Shown one piece after another: positions 9,701-18,913 of a stretch of 22,889 nt of DNA. Numbering within the stretch: position 1 is the stretch's first letter; the number at the start of each line of letters is the position of its first letter. This DNA comes from Oidiodendron maius Zn (Eukaryota > Ascomycota > Leotiomycetes > Myxotrichaceae): assembly GCA_000827325.1 (NCBI GenBank), contig KN832891.1, forward strand, positions 657,678 to 680,566, in the 5' to 3' direction. The notes beneath the pieces are model-generated. The model was not told the origin of the DNA and did no database searches. It saw only the letters and a program-made list of their open reading frames with translations. The position numbers and the translations under genes were made by a program.

Positions 9701-10383
9701 GGTTATTCTGGACACCATCCTATACAAAGTAATACTGTATACGATCATCTACTAAGGCAACACTCGCCCAGCCAGGGAAGTGACGGTGGAGGTCCTACCA
9801 CTGGATATCAGCCGCGCTGAAGGTAAGAAACACTAGGGACATCTCGGGGGAGAGAAAGCAGGCCTGGGTCTGTAAACTACCACCCTTATTCCTCCAGAAC
9901 GGACGGGTCCCTAGAAGCATGGATTCTTGGTGTATGATTTGAGGTAATAAACCCTCATCTGCAAGGAGGGCTATAGTTAGCTCCTTGCAGGTAAGGTCCT
10001 TGAGACTGGAAGCCTTAGAGATATAAAACCAGGCGGAACTATTTGCTTTGTAGTATATAAGGATATTGAATATAAGGAAGCGCCAGCAAGAATAGCATCC
10101 AAATCGTCTATCTTGATAACGTATTATATACTGAGCGTAATCATTTATATTGACCTACCTAGATTAGGTAGCTATACTAAGAGGGTAGAGGAGGGCTATA
10201 TACCTGCCGAATACAGGGTACATTTAGATCAGCTATACCAGTAGGGTATAGAGTAGGGAAGGCTATAGCAAAGATCCTCTTGTTCCTGGCTGCTTCGTTA
10301 ATTGGAGTCGATCGAACCTCTGGTGCTGGAAGGCCTGGTGGTATATATCTAAGTCCTGAAATCTCTTGGAGGATAAGGTCTAT
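6750..10383 (-). pseudogene. Helitron Rep/Pif1-type helicase, RIP-degraded and cut at its N-terminus
   Basis: This is the rolling-circle transposase of a fungal Helitron. Reading 10154 down to 6750 in one frame gives, in order: a Helitron-like N domain (FLTFSAADIQW, ~9800-9840); the HUH motif in GHCHALFWI (HxH at 9570-9578); the Y2 motif YVGKY (~9093-9107); an acidic linker; Walker A GTGKT (~8046-8063); Walker B FLIIDE (~7811-7832); HKSQGLTL (~6940-6965); and the Pif1 C-terminal VSRVKTL, ending in TAA at 6750-6752. Seventeen internal stops interrupt it, 13 TAG and 4 TGA, with no frameshift. TAGs start at 7164, 7218, 7413, 7512, 8124, 8820, 8862, 9327, 9492, 9612, 9663, 9720 and 9795; TGAs at 7653, 8352, 8727 and 9207. 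The upstream segment 10204-10383 joins through a putative intron. The start is lost where LTR A begins at 10384. Confidence 0.93.
10155..10203 (-). other. Putative 49-bp intron (or indel) in the Helitron gene
   Basis: The donor is GTATAT at 10203 and the acceptor GGTAG ends at 10155, with a CTAAT branch-like motif upstream. Removing it joins ...LNVPCIRQ to VNINDYAQYIIRY..., the order expected in Helitron replicases. Because 49 is not a multiple of 3, it could instead be an insertion. Confidence 0.5.
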
Positions 10384-10707
10384 TGTAACGATAGCTCACG
10401 CCTGGTATTAGGTAAGTTGTTAAGTGAGTTAGGTTAAGCAAGGATACTATTAAGTCAAGAAGCAGTATATAGACTCAGTAAGTTACTAAAGTAGTAATAA
10501 GATACTTTATTTGAGTTAAGCACGAAGCTTCTATCTACTAAGGAATATACACTGTTTATATAGAACCTTTGTTCCTGATTAGACTACTATAGACTGCTAT
10601 AGACTAATAGTCCCTAGCAGTCCTTCCTTATATATGACATTCCTCTATAGTTCTCTATATAGAGTTCTGCTAAGCCTTAGGCTATAGTTAAGCACATGTT
10701 TATAACA
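10384..10707 (-). repeat. 3' LTR of gypsy element A (family 1)
   Basis: It matches 17880-18225 over both ends, with a diverged middle. On the minus strand it starts TGTTATAAAC and ends CGTTACA, with the TG...CA ends of LTRs. A purine-rich tract (AAGAAGGGG on the minus strand, 10712-10720) sits just before it, as a polypurine tract should, which fixes the orientation. It breaks the Helitron coding frame at 10383. The first 58 plus-strand codons (10387-10560) align with copy B without indels. Confidence 0.75.
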
Positions 10708-10720
10708 CTAGCCCCTTCTT
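10708..10720 (-). other. Polypurine tract of element A
   Basis: The minus strand reads AAGAAGGGG and then CTAG, immediately before the LTR start TGTTATA. The equivalent tract in copy B is AGAGAGGGG. This is the usual primer site for plus-strand DNA synthesis in LTR retroelements. Confidence 0.55.
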
Positions 10721-10759
10721 AGCTAGATCGTCCCGATCGCTTAAGTAGAGCCTAAGAAA

Positions 10760-11405
10760 TATCGTCTAGCTGTTATAGCCCTTCTTCTTCTTTAATATAT
10801 CCACCCCTTTATAGTAAAAGAAGCATAAATAATTTGCTTTAGGAAATTATATAGCTTATATAGGAATTGAAATATTACCTTATTCTTTTTATATAAAGAA
10901 CAGGAAGAAATATATAGTTCTTTCTATAAGCACTTTCTACTATTTAGAGTATATATATATCAGGAAGAAGTATAATATCAAGGGTCTTCCTACTAGTAAC
11001 TAGAAGGCTATAGAGTATAAAGAGTTCTATCTTAATACTATAGAGATACTAACTAAAGATTCCTTTTATAAGGCTTAGTTAGCCCTAAATAAGGCTATTA
11101 ACTATTTTGCTTAGTTATATTAGTAAAAGAAATTCCTTTAGAGGTATATTAGTAATATACTTAGTTATAGTCTTAAAACTATAGATAAGTTAGATATAGT
11201 AGAGGAAAAGGAGGTATATAAGAAGAAAGAGGCTAACTACTAGGTCTCTATTCTAGCTAGTTCTACTAATATATCAGATAGCCTTTTAAGTAACTTATTA
11301 GATTTTATTAATATAGCTTTTAATCCTAATTTATCTATCTTACTTTCTTTCTAAAATTTAATTAATATTAGTAGAGAAACTTCTTTAAAAGCTCTAAATA
11401 ATTAA
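10760..11405 (+). pseudogene. Decayed antisense accessory ORF of element A
   Basis: This is the counterpart of the better preserved ORF at 18281-18913. The match is clearest from about 11170 (a KLDIVEE-like stretch) to the TAA at 11403-11405, which aligns with the TGA of copy B. The N-terminal part is so AT-rich that the Cys motifs cannot be recognised. It has many stops and is surely not functional. Confidence 0.55.
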
Positions 11406-12312
11406 AGTTTTCTTCTAGTTCTTATAAATTATCTATATAATTATATCCCCTCTATTTGATTAAGTATTCTTACTAATCTCTAGTAGTTATCTAAATATCT
11501 AGGATTTTCTTAACTTTATATTCTTCTAGATTATTTTCTAATTAGAGTTTAGCTTATATTATAATTAGTATATCTCCCTTTATTAGTTCTAATAAAGATA
11601 TATAAAATACTAGATAAAGTCTAGAGCTTTTAGATAGTTATAATTTATAGTTAATAGATCTAACTTTTTCTAGAATTTTGAATAGTTCTAGTTTCTTAAA
11701 GTCTAACTTACTATTTAGTTATTTAGTTTTAATATTCTTATATAATAGATATACTTTATCTCCCTCTTTTAGTAGAGATTCTATACTATACTTTTTATTA
11801 GTATTATAATAGTCTAGCTAGACTAGGACAGGGTGATTCTATTAGGCTAGCAGCAGCTAGAATCCAGATATAGTAGTTAAAGAGGATTTATAACAGATTA
11901 GGACTAGCAGGCCGGAGCAGCCGCTAGCGATTTACTATATCCTCTTAGTACTAGGCTTAATCTAGGCTAAGTAGTATTTATATAGTTGATTGTTTATATA
12001 GAGAACTTTTCTCTCCTTAGTTTAATTGTCTTTATTAATATAGTACCTTAACTAGCTACTGTCTCCTTTTATGAAGTTTATAGTAGCTAGACTATTATAA
12101 GTATTTACTATAGTTTACTATTAGCTAAATATAATATCTTTTATAAGTTATTCCTTTAGTTATTATAGCTTATTTATAAATACTCTAGATAGTTCTACTT
12201 TCTCTTTATCTTTTCTTGGTTATCTATAAGCCTCTAGTTTATAATTAAAGTTAATAAAGAATAGTAAAGTTTCTATTATTTTACTTTTTATACTATTATA
12301 TATAAACTATAC
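11360..12312 (-). pseudogene. C-terminal pol remnant of gypsy element A (integrase end, chromodomain)
   Basis: With the solo LTR 11805-12099 taken out, this aligns with 18870-19525 of copy B, which encodes the part after the integrase core and a C-terminal chromodomain. Frames are full of TAG/TAA. Homology to B stops at about 12313, where a TATAATAACTTAAG sequence (probably a RIP-altered TGTAATAAC LTR end) begins, so element D appears to cut the integrase region here. The reverse transcriptase and integrase core of A are not in this window. Confidence 0.7.
11805..12099 (+). mobile_element. Solo LTR of family 2, nested in element A
   Basis: This 295-bp repeat has the same length as, and strong similarity to, the LTR at 14917-15211. 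It starts TATAATAGTCTAGC and ends CTAGACTATTATA, a RIP-altered TGTAA...TTACA pair. It is flanked by the 5-bp direct repeat AGTAT (11800-11804 and 12100-12104). Copy B has a single AGTAT (19308-19312) at the same position, which is the unfilled site. It is a solo LTR left by recombination between the two LTRs of a full element. Confidence 0.88.
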
Positions 12313-14916
12313 TATAATAACTTAAGAGGAATAGAGATCTTAATCTAGAGATAAAGGCTTAAAGTATATTCAACTATTAATTGACTTAACTAAAAGAATA
12401 AACTAAAGAATAAAGAGAATAAAAAGAAAAGAGCCTTTATATAGAGGATATCTAGTCAGGTAATCTAGTAGAGTAAGGTTATATAGTTCTAGTATATATA
12501 TATTAAAAGGTTTAGTATTATAATATTACTCCTTTCTTTAAATAGGCTTACTCTTAAACTATATAAACAAGTATAATAAGGAAATAGTATCTATATTTCT
12601 ACTCTTTATATCTACCCTTACTATCTTGATATACTAAGGACTATTCTATCCCCCTTTTATTCTATAGTAGTTATTATCTCCTTAAGCATTTAGTTCCTTA
12701 TTCTATTAATAGTAGTCTATCTAGTACTATAAGTTAGCTAGTAGCCTCTTAGTATTATTATACTCCTTATAGAAGGCCTTAAGTAAGTAAAGTAACCCTT
12801 TAAAGTTCTCTATATTATAGAACTTAGACTAGTAGTTAAAGTCTATCTACTTAGCCTAGTATTAGAGCCTTTATTACTTTACTCTACTCTAATAAATATA
12901 TTTAACCTTCTACTTAAGGTACTAGTTATATATAACTAGTAATAGTAGATTAGGATACTAGTCTAGTAAGGGATTATCTAGATCCTTCTATAAGAGATCT
13001 AGAGTAAAGATATTGTTCTACTAGTTACTATTAGAGAGATTAATCTAATATAAGTATCCTACTTACTTTATAATTCTATAGAGACTCTTATTCTAGTAAT
13101 CTAGTTTCTAGCTTAAGTATTTACTTATCTAGTTCTTAGTAGATATCTAGACCTTATTACTAGTACTAAAGTTAACTAGCCTATAGTACTTGTTTATCTG
13201 GATACTCTACCTTTCCTATACTTTAGCTATTAACTTATAATACTATTCCTATACTTTATAGATTCTCTTAACCTATATCTATATATCTTATCTAGCTCTA
13301 GAGATATACTCTAAGATAGGGATATTATTCTAAAGGTATTCCTAATCGATATCTATCTATAGCTAGTAGTCTAGCTTAATCTAGAAGGGTAATAGACTAG
13401 TAAAGTTATATAGTAGAGTAGCTACTATATAGTCTATAGTATAGATTAAGCAGGACTAGTTATTCTAGAAGGTATTAATAAAAGAGTAAAGCTACTAATC
13501 GATCTACTAGTTTGTATTCTCTATTTAACTATCTATTTAGAGATAGTAGGCTATAGAAAGCTTAAACCTTATTCTAAAAAGGTAATAGAACTCTTCCTAA
13601 AAGACTAATATAAACTATAGACTATAATCTAAGACTATAGTTATAGCTAGTCTATAGTACTTATATATATATATTAGGTAAAGCTATACTAGTATCTATA
13701 TATTGACTATCTTGTTATAGAGGATTAATATAGATCTCTTATCTAACTAGTCTATAAATATATAAACTATATTCTTGCTTTCTTTATCTAGTAGTATCTC
13801 CTTAAAGTCTATAGAGATATATTACTAAAGATAGTCTAGTATTAGTAAAGAGTATAGTAGTCCTAGAATCTTATCTTTTAGAACCTTAGATTATTAGTAG
13901 GTATAATAGTTATTTATAAACTAGTCAATATTAGTACTTATTCTATACTAGTAGTACTATTCCTTGATTAGGAGTTCTATCTTATACTTTCTAGAGTAGG
14001 CTATCGAGATTCTATAATATAAGGCTTTAATTAGGTCTATATAGACTAACTAAACAACTATAAGCTTTCTATTCCTTTTAAATAGGCTATCCTAGATTAT
14101 ATATCTACCCTTATCCTACTAGTCTAGCTTCTAGATATATATAAGGTCTAGTACTATATAGTTAGTCTAGAGGATTTCATTAATCAAGTCTAGCTAGTCC
14201 TTAATCAAGAAGAGGGATAGGTTAATCTGATTAACCTTAAGGTTCTAGATTATCTACTAGTCTAGATTCTTATATAGTAGTAGAATCTATTCTCTATTAT
14301 CTTTCTTAGCTTAATTAAGGTCTCTAGTCTATTCCTTGATTTATATTAATAGATTAGCTTTATTAGTCTTGTCTAGTTTATAGGATATCTTGAAATAGTA
14401 CTAGAATAGGATTTCTATCTAATATACTTATCTTACTAAAAGTAGCTTAAAGGTTATAAAGTACTCTAAAGCCTTATAGTCTATAATAACTTAAATAGAG
14501 TCTCTAGTACCTTTAAGTTTAGAGTACTAGTACTATAAAGCCTAAACTATTACTAGTAGTTCTTTATTATAGATTAGGTAATTAGTCTTAGTAGAAGCTA
14601 TTATCTTTAAGAAGTATTCTATAGAGTACTATTCTCTATCAAGACTTTTTTAGAAGAATATAGTAGTAGTAACTATATTAGAGATATTAGTCTCTAGAAG
14701 GTATTAGCTATCTAGATTATAGTATACTAAGATTAGAGTATAGGTAAGTATATATTAGAGTATCTTAAATATCTAGATATAATCTCTATTAAAGAAGAAC
14801 TTATAATCCTTATAGATAAACCTAGTAAGGGGTAATATAATATAACTATAATTATAGATAAATCACTAATAGAAGTTATAGAATCTAAGAAACAATTAGA
14901 CTCTATAGACTATATA
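12313..14916 (-). mobile_element. Gypsy element D (family 3), truncated in reverse transcriptase
   Basis: A minus-strand LTR retroelement remnant. It begins at the junction with element A with an LTR-like end and stops at 14916, where the LTR of element C begins. A separate 3' LTR should occupy about 12313-12600 but has no second copy in the window, so its inner border cannot be set. Its integrase differs from that of family 1 (TEN-type rather than TERLN-type after the catalytic core), so it is a different lineage. Confidence 0.75.
12750..14916 (-). pseudogene. pol remnant of element D: RT end, RNase H, integrase, C-terminal module
   Basis: Read on the minus strand with stops skipped, the order is: the end of reverse transcriptase (LFLRFYNFY, near 14890, matching the SFLGFxNFY block of gypsy RT); RNase H (~14330-14700, with NKELLVIV and DYKALEYF); integrase core (~13230-13830, from DFKEILLDK through DYSL-FILVF and a LSIAYYL block to RIYKV); and a chromodomain-like tail (~12750-12900, SKFYNIENFKG). 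Catalytic Asp positions are partly kept. Dozens of TAG/TAA codons break it. It encodes no working protein. Confidence 0.85.
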
Positions 14917-15211
14917 TATAACAGTCTAGCTAGGCTAGGCTAGTATAGTTCTACTAGACTAGTTATAGCTAGGATCTAGATATAGTAGTTAAGGAGGATT
15001 AGTAATAGATTAGGACTAGCAGACCGGATCAGCCACTAGTGATTTGCTATATCCTCTTAGTATTAGGCTTAATCTAGGCTAAGTAGTATTTATATAGTTG
15101 ATTGTTTATATAGAGAGCTTTTCTCTCTTTAGTTTAATTGTCTTCATTAATATAGTACCTTAACTAGCTACTGTCTCCCTTTATAAAGCTTATAGTAACT
15201 AGGCTATTATA
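14917..15211 (+). repeat. 5' LTR of gypsy element C (family 2)
   Basis: This is 295 bp, the same length as the solo LTR at 11805-12099. It starts TATAACAGTC and ends GGCTATTATA, consistent with TGTAACAG...CTATTACA after RIP at both ends. It is followed on the plus strand by gag-like sequence, which sets its orientation and makes it a 5' LTR. It interrupts element D in its RT region. The flank is ATATAT repeat, so a target duplication cannot be judged. Confidence 0.82.
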
Positions 15212-15239
15212 TTATAATTAAACTTACTCTTCTTCTTCT

Positions 15240-16934
15240 TTACTCTTATAGTTAGTCGAGATTAAATACTACTACTGCTTATTAAGAGCTACTAGATTTA
15301 GTTAATCTATAGCTATTCTATACCTTTAATATTACTAGCTCTAACTATATAGTTATAAAACAAGCTATTAAAGTAAAGGCAGCTAGAGAAGCCTTAGAAA
15401 CTAGAATTTAATCAGAACTAGTGTTTATTAAGCCTGTTTATATTTACTACCTTTACTAACCTATCAAATCTCTTATACTCTTTGACCTTTAAATATATAT
15501 CTATATAACTAGTAAATATATCCTAGCAAGAATACTACCTCTAATAGCCTATAGTAATAGGAATCAGGATATACCTATAATATAACTATATAACTGATTT
15601 AATACTTCAAGCTTAACCTTTAAATTCAAGACTATTAATATAGCCCCTTTAGCCAAGAATAAGGGTAAAGTAAGGGATGCCTCTTATAGACCTCCTAAAC
15701 TATAAGGATCTATTTAGTATCTAGCCCCTTTTAAAAGCGACTCCCTTAATCAGGAACCCTTTAAGAGCCTAGACTAGTATACTAACCTCTTAGCTCTCTA
15801 GTATACCTAAATTAAGAGTTAAATAGAGGCTAAGATTATCTAGAAATAGATTAAAAAGCTAGAGGCTATAGTTGTCTAGTTGCTCTAAAACCTGACTCCT
15901 TCTTAAGCTTCTCTAGAACCAATAACTAGATCTGAATCCTAGTATATAGTTTAATATAAACTAAAGTATAAGGACCCTCCTTGGTTCTCTAGAAAGAAGG
16001 ATAGAACTATTAAGTATTAAGTCTAGAAGGAGCAAGTTATAGATAAACTCCAAATTGATAGCTCTTAATTTGATAGCGATTAGGAGATCTAGTCCTTTAT
16101 CTTTAACTATATAGAGGAAGAGGCTTAATAGTACTTATACTCTTAATATACTAGTAATATAGAGAACAATAACCCTTATCTTGACTATATTAAGATACTA
16201 ATAGCCTTTAATAATATCTATTATAACCGATACTATAAGAAAGACTTCTATACTAAATATAAAGAACTAAAAATAAAGGATAAGGAGTTTTTCTAGGACT
16301 TTAAGATATAATTCCTCTAGCTAGCTAATAGAGGCTAGATCCTAAAGGTAGACTGTTTTAATAACTTATATAAGAAGGTTATAGCTCCTCTTTAGTTATA
16401 TATCCTGGCTACTAAGTATAACCTAGATAGCGACTTCTAGAAGCTCTATAACTATCTAGACTATATTAATACTAACTTATAACGTTTTAATAGCTAGATT
16501 ATAAAGGACTAAGAGGCTAAAGCTACTATATAGCTACCTCCTGTCTGTCTAGCTATTAGATATCCTTAACTCTTAAAGCTATTTAGTCAAATAGACAGTA
16601 TACTACTATTAGCTCTAGGCTAGCTGCTTTAGCCTAAGCTAACTAACCTCTAGCTAGTTATATTACTGTTCTAGCTATACTAGCAGACTAGATGCTTTAA
16701 TTGTAGAGGGATTGGCTATCTATATATAGACTATAAGCTACTAGACTAAGCAGCTAATATCAAGGATATTGAGAATAATAAAGCTAGAGATCTAGAAGTC
16801 TATAAAAACGCTATTTATAGGGATAGAGTCGCTAATACAGACCCGGGAAAAGAAGAGGCCTAGATAAAGACTCTAGTCTAGACTCTCTAGAGATTAATTT
16901 ATAGAGAATTAACTTAAGAAGTCTTATAGAAGAA
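15240..16934 (+). pseudogene. gag remnant of element C with zinc knuckle
   Basis: A gypsy Gag-type nucleocapsid precursor. After a weak N-terminal part, the recognisable capsid region lies at about 15940-16500 (KYKDPPWFS near 15955; LYKKVIAPL and LATKYNLDSDF near 16370-16440). A CCHC knuckle follows at 16693-16734: CFNCRGIGY...Y, in which the His and last Cys now read Tyr, as expected from C-to-T or G-to-A change. Stops are frequent and almost all TAG or TAA. The start is not defined. The frame runs to about 16860 before the protease frame takes over. Confidence 0.78.
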
Positions 16935-16937
16935 TAG

Positions 16938-17879
16938 CACTTTACTATAGCTTATATACTATTAACTAATAGAACTAGTATTGCCTTATATACCTTTATT
17001 AACTCTAGAGCAAATGGATTTATATTTATTAATATACTCTTTATAATTGATCTAGCTAGGTCCTTTAATATTACTACTATCTAACTGCCTAGCCCTATCT
17101 AGGTTAAAGGATATAATAGCTAGCTAGAGAGGCTAGTTATCTATTATATATAGCTATACCTGACTATTGACTAGTATTGCTAGTATAATATATCCCTCTT
17201 AATATTAGATCTAGAAAGCTATAATATAATAATTAGATAGAAGTAGCTAGTCTATTTTGATATCTTACTAGATTACTAGTAATGCTATTTAGTCTAGCTA
17301 GTTAAGTTACTATCTAGCTACTTAATAACTAAGGAAATCTAGTAGAACTACTAGGATCTAATTCTAGCTCTAAGGGCTTTTAGCTACTAAAAGGATATAG
17401 ACTATAGAGACTAGGCCTTTACTGCTATAGATTAGAGAAGCAACTTAGACTATAAGAGTATAGAGATTACTATGATTTCTTCTAGTAGCTAGATTAAATT
17501 AACCCTTTAACTAAAGCTAAAGTAGAAGCTTTAACCTAAAGTCTCCTTTAAACTAGAGCTCTAGGACTACCTCTAGAAGATAAATAATAACCTTTTAGAC
17601 TAATAGTAAACCCCTAATCTCCCTTATTAAAAGAAGCCCTACTAGCCTACTAAGGTTAAGAGACTCTACTAGATAGATATTAATACTATCTTAATGAATA
17701 GTTTCTGTCTATACTTATATTAAGAGGATAGTAAGCTCTTTTTAACTAGTCTATATAAGATTAACTAGTTAATCCAAGACTAGAAGGACTAAAGCTTTAT
17801 AGATAGTAATAGCTAGACTACTAACCTCTATTAAATTAGCTAGTTAGAGCCTACTATCCTACAAGAACTACTACTACTA
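16938..17879 (+). pseudogene. Protease and start of pol of element C
   Basis: The retropepsin active-site segment reads FINSRANGF at about 16995-17021, a RIP-altered form of the DSGA motif (Asp to Asn, Gly to Arg), so it cannot be catalytic as it stands. A second protease-like block (ILDLESYNIIIR, ~17205-17240) follows. Downstream, 17655-17879 (VKRLY-IDINTIL, then EDSKLFL) looks like the linker before reverse transcriptase. The frame is shifted by -1 relative to the gag zinc knuckle. Element C stops abruptly at 17879, where the LTR of B begins; its RT, integrase and 3' LTR are not in the window. Confidence 0.72.
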
Positions 17880-18225
17880 TATAACGATAGCTTATACCTA
17901 GTATTAGATAAGTTGTTAAGTAGGTTAGGTAAGGCAGAGATACTATTAAGTCAAGAAGTAAAGTATAGACTTAGTAAGTTACTAAAGTAGTAATAAGATA
18001 CTTTATTTGAGTTAAGTATAAAGCTTCTATCTACTAAAGAATATATATTGTTTATATAGAACCTTTATCTATCCTGGATTAGCCAGATTATTTAGATTAT
18101 CTTATAATCCCTATAATCTCTATAATCCTGTATATATTATATAACTCTTCCTAAGCTACTTATAAGGGTTCTCTATATAGACTACTGCCTACTAAGCCTT
18201 AGGCCCTTGCTTTATATTTATAACA
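17880..18225 (-). repeat. 3' LTR of gypsy element B (family 1)
   Basis: It starts on the plus strand with TATAACGATAGC (TGTAACG in copy A) and ends TATAACA. A CTAG spacer and a pyrimidine tract follow at 18230-18238, that is, a purine tract before the LTR on the minus strand. It is homologous to 10384-10707. The 58 codons at 17883-18056 on the plus strand align with copy A without indels, while the middle of the LTR differs by indels. It cuts element C. Confidence 0.76.
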
Positions 18226-18280
18226 CTAGCCCCTCTCTAGTTAGCGTTATCTTGATCGCTTAAGACCTAGAGGGCGAACT

Positions 18281-18913
18281 TTGTTTGAACACTATATTTC
18301 TTCTTTTCTTCCTATTATACTATCTATTCGTTCAAAGAAAACTGAATACTATATAAAGTTATATATATATATTATACTAAATAGTAACGAAATATCTCCT
18401 TGCTCTTGTTATAAGCAGAAGGATCTGAAATACCTTATAGCTGCTAATGCTCGTTGCTGTTCTAAGTGTATATAATCCGGTATAAAATACAACGTTCTTA
18501 GCCCCTCCTAGGCTGACTAGATAGCCCTAGAGTAGGGGGAGAAGAAGCTGCACAAGCAGCTAGAGGCTACTAAGGCTAAGTATTGGAAGTTTATTAAGGG
18601 TCTTCTAGAGACCCAGAATTGTATAGAACGTCTTAAAAAACAAAGGGAGTCATTTATCGCTTATACAGCCACTATACTTCGTTATAGTTTGAAAACCCTG
18701 GATAAACTGGATATAGTAGAAGAGGCAGAGGTATACAAGACTGCTTCCTAAGCTCTTATACCTGCCGCTTTAGCTGGTATATCAGGTAACCTTTCTAGCA
18801 ACTCTCTTGACTTCTCTAGAGTTGCTTTTAATACTAATCTTCCTATATTACCTTCTTTCTAGGATTCAATTAGTATTGCTAGTAAAACCTCCTTAAAAGC
18901 TCTAGGTAGTTGA
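18281..18913 (+). pseudogene. Antisense Cys-rich/coiled-coil accessory ORF of family 1 (copy B)
   Basis: One plus-strand frame runs from 18281 to the TGA at 18911-18913. It is broken only by a few stops (TAA at 18473-18475, then TAG/TAA). It encodes a Cys cluster (PCSCYKQ ... ARCCSKC, ~18395-18472), then a basic, charged helical stretch likely to be a coiled coil (GEKKLHKQLEATKAKYW..., ~18540-18750), then a Ser/Leu-rich tail (~18770-18860). Proteins of this design, Cys pairs followed by a coiled coil, are frequent unnamed ORFs next to retroelements in filamentous fungi; that is from memory. It lies between the end of pol and the 3' LTR on the strand opposite to pol. Its true ATG is unclear. 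A DNA- or RNA-binding role is inference. Confidence 0.7.

Noticed and set aside
11805-12099. DNA transposon with terminal inverted repeats ATAATAGTCTAGCTA
   Set aside because: The ends are inverted, but a second copy of the same 295 bp precedes a gag frame, and the duplication is 5 bp. That fits an LTR with RIP-altered TG...CA ends.
10384-18225. The two family 1 LTRs as the pair of one 7.8-kb element
   Set aside because: Both lie at the same side of minus-strand pol remnants, and homology continues past both into pol. They are the 3' LTRs of two separate elements.
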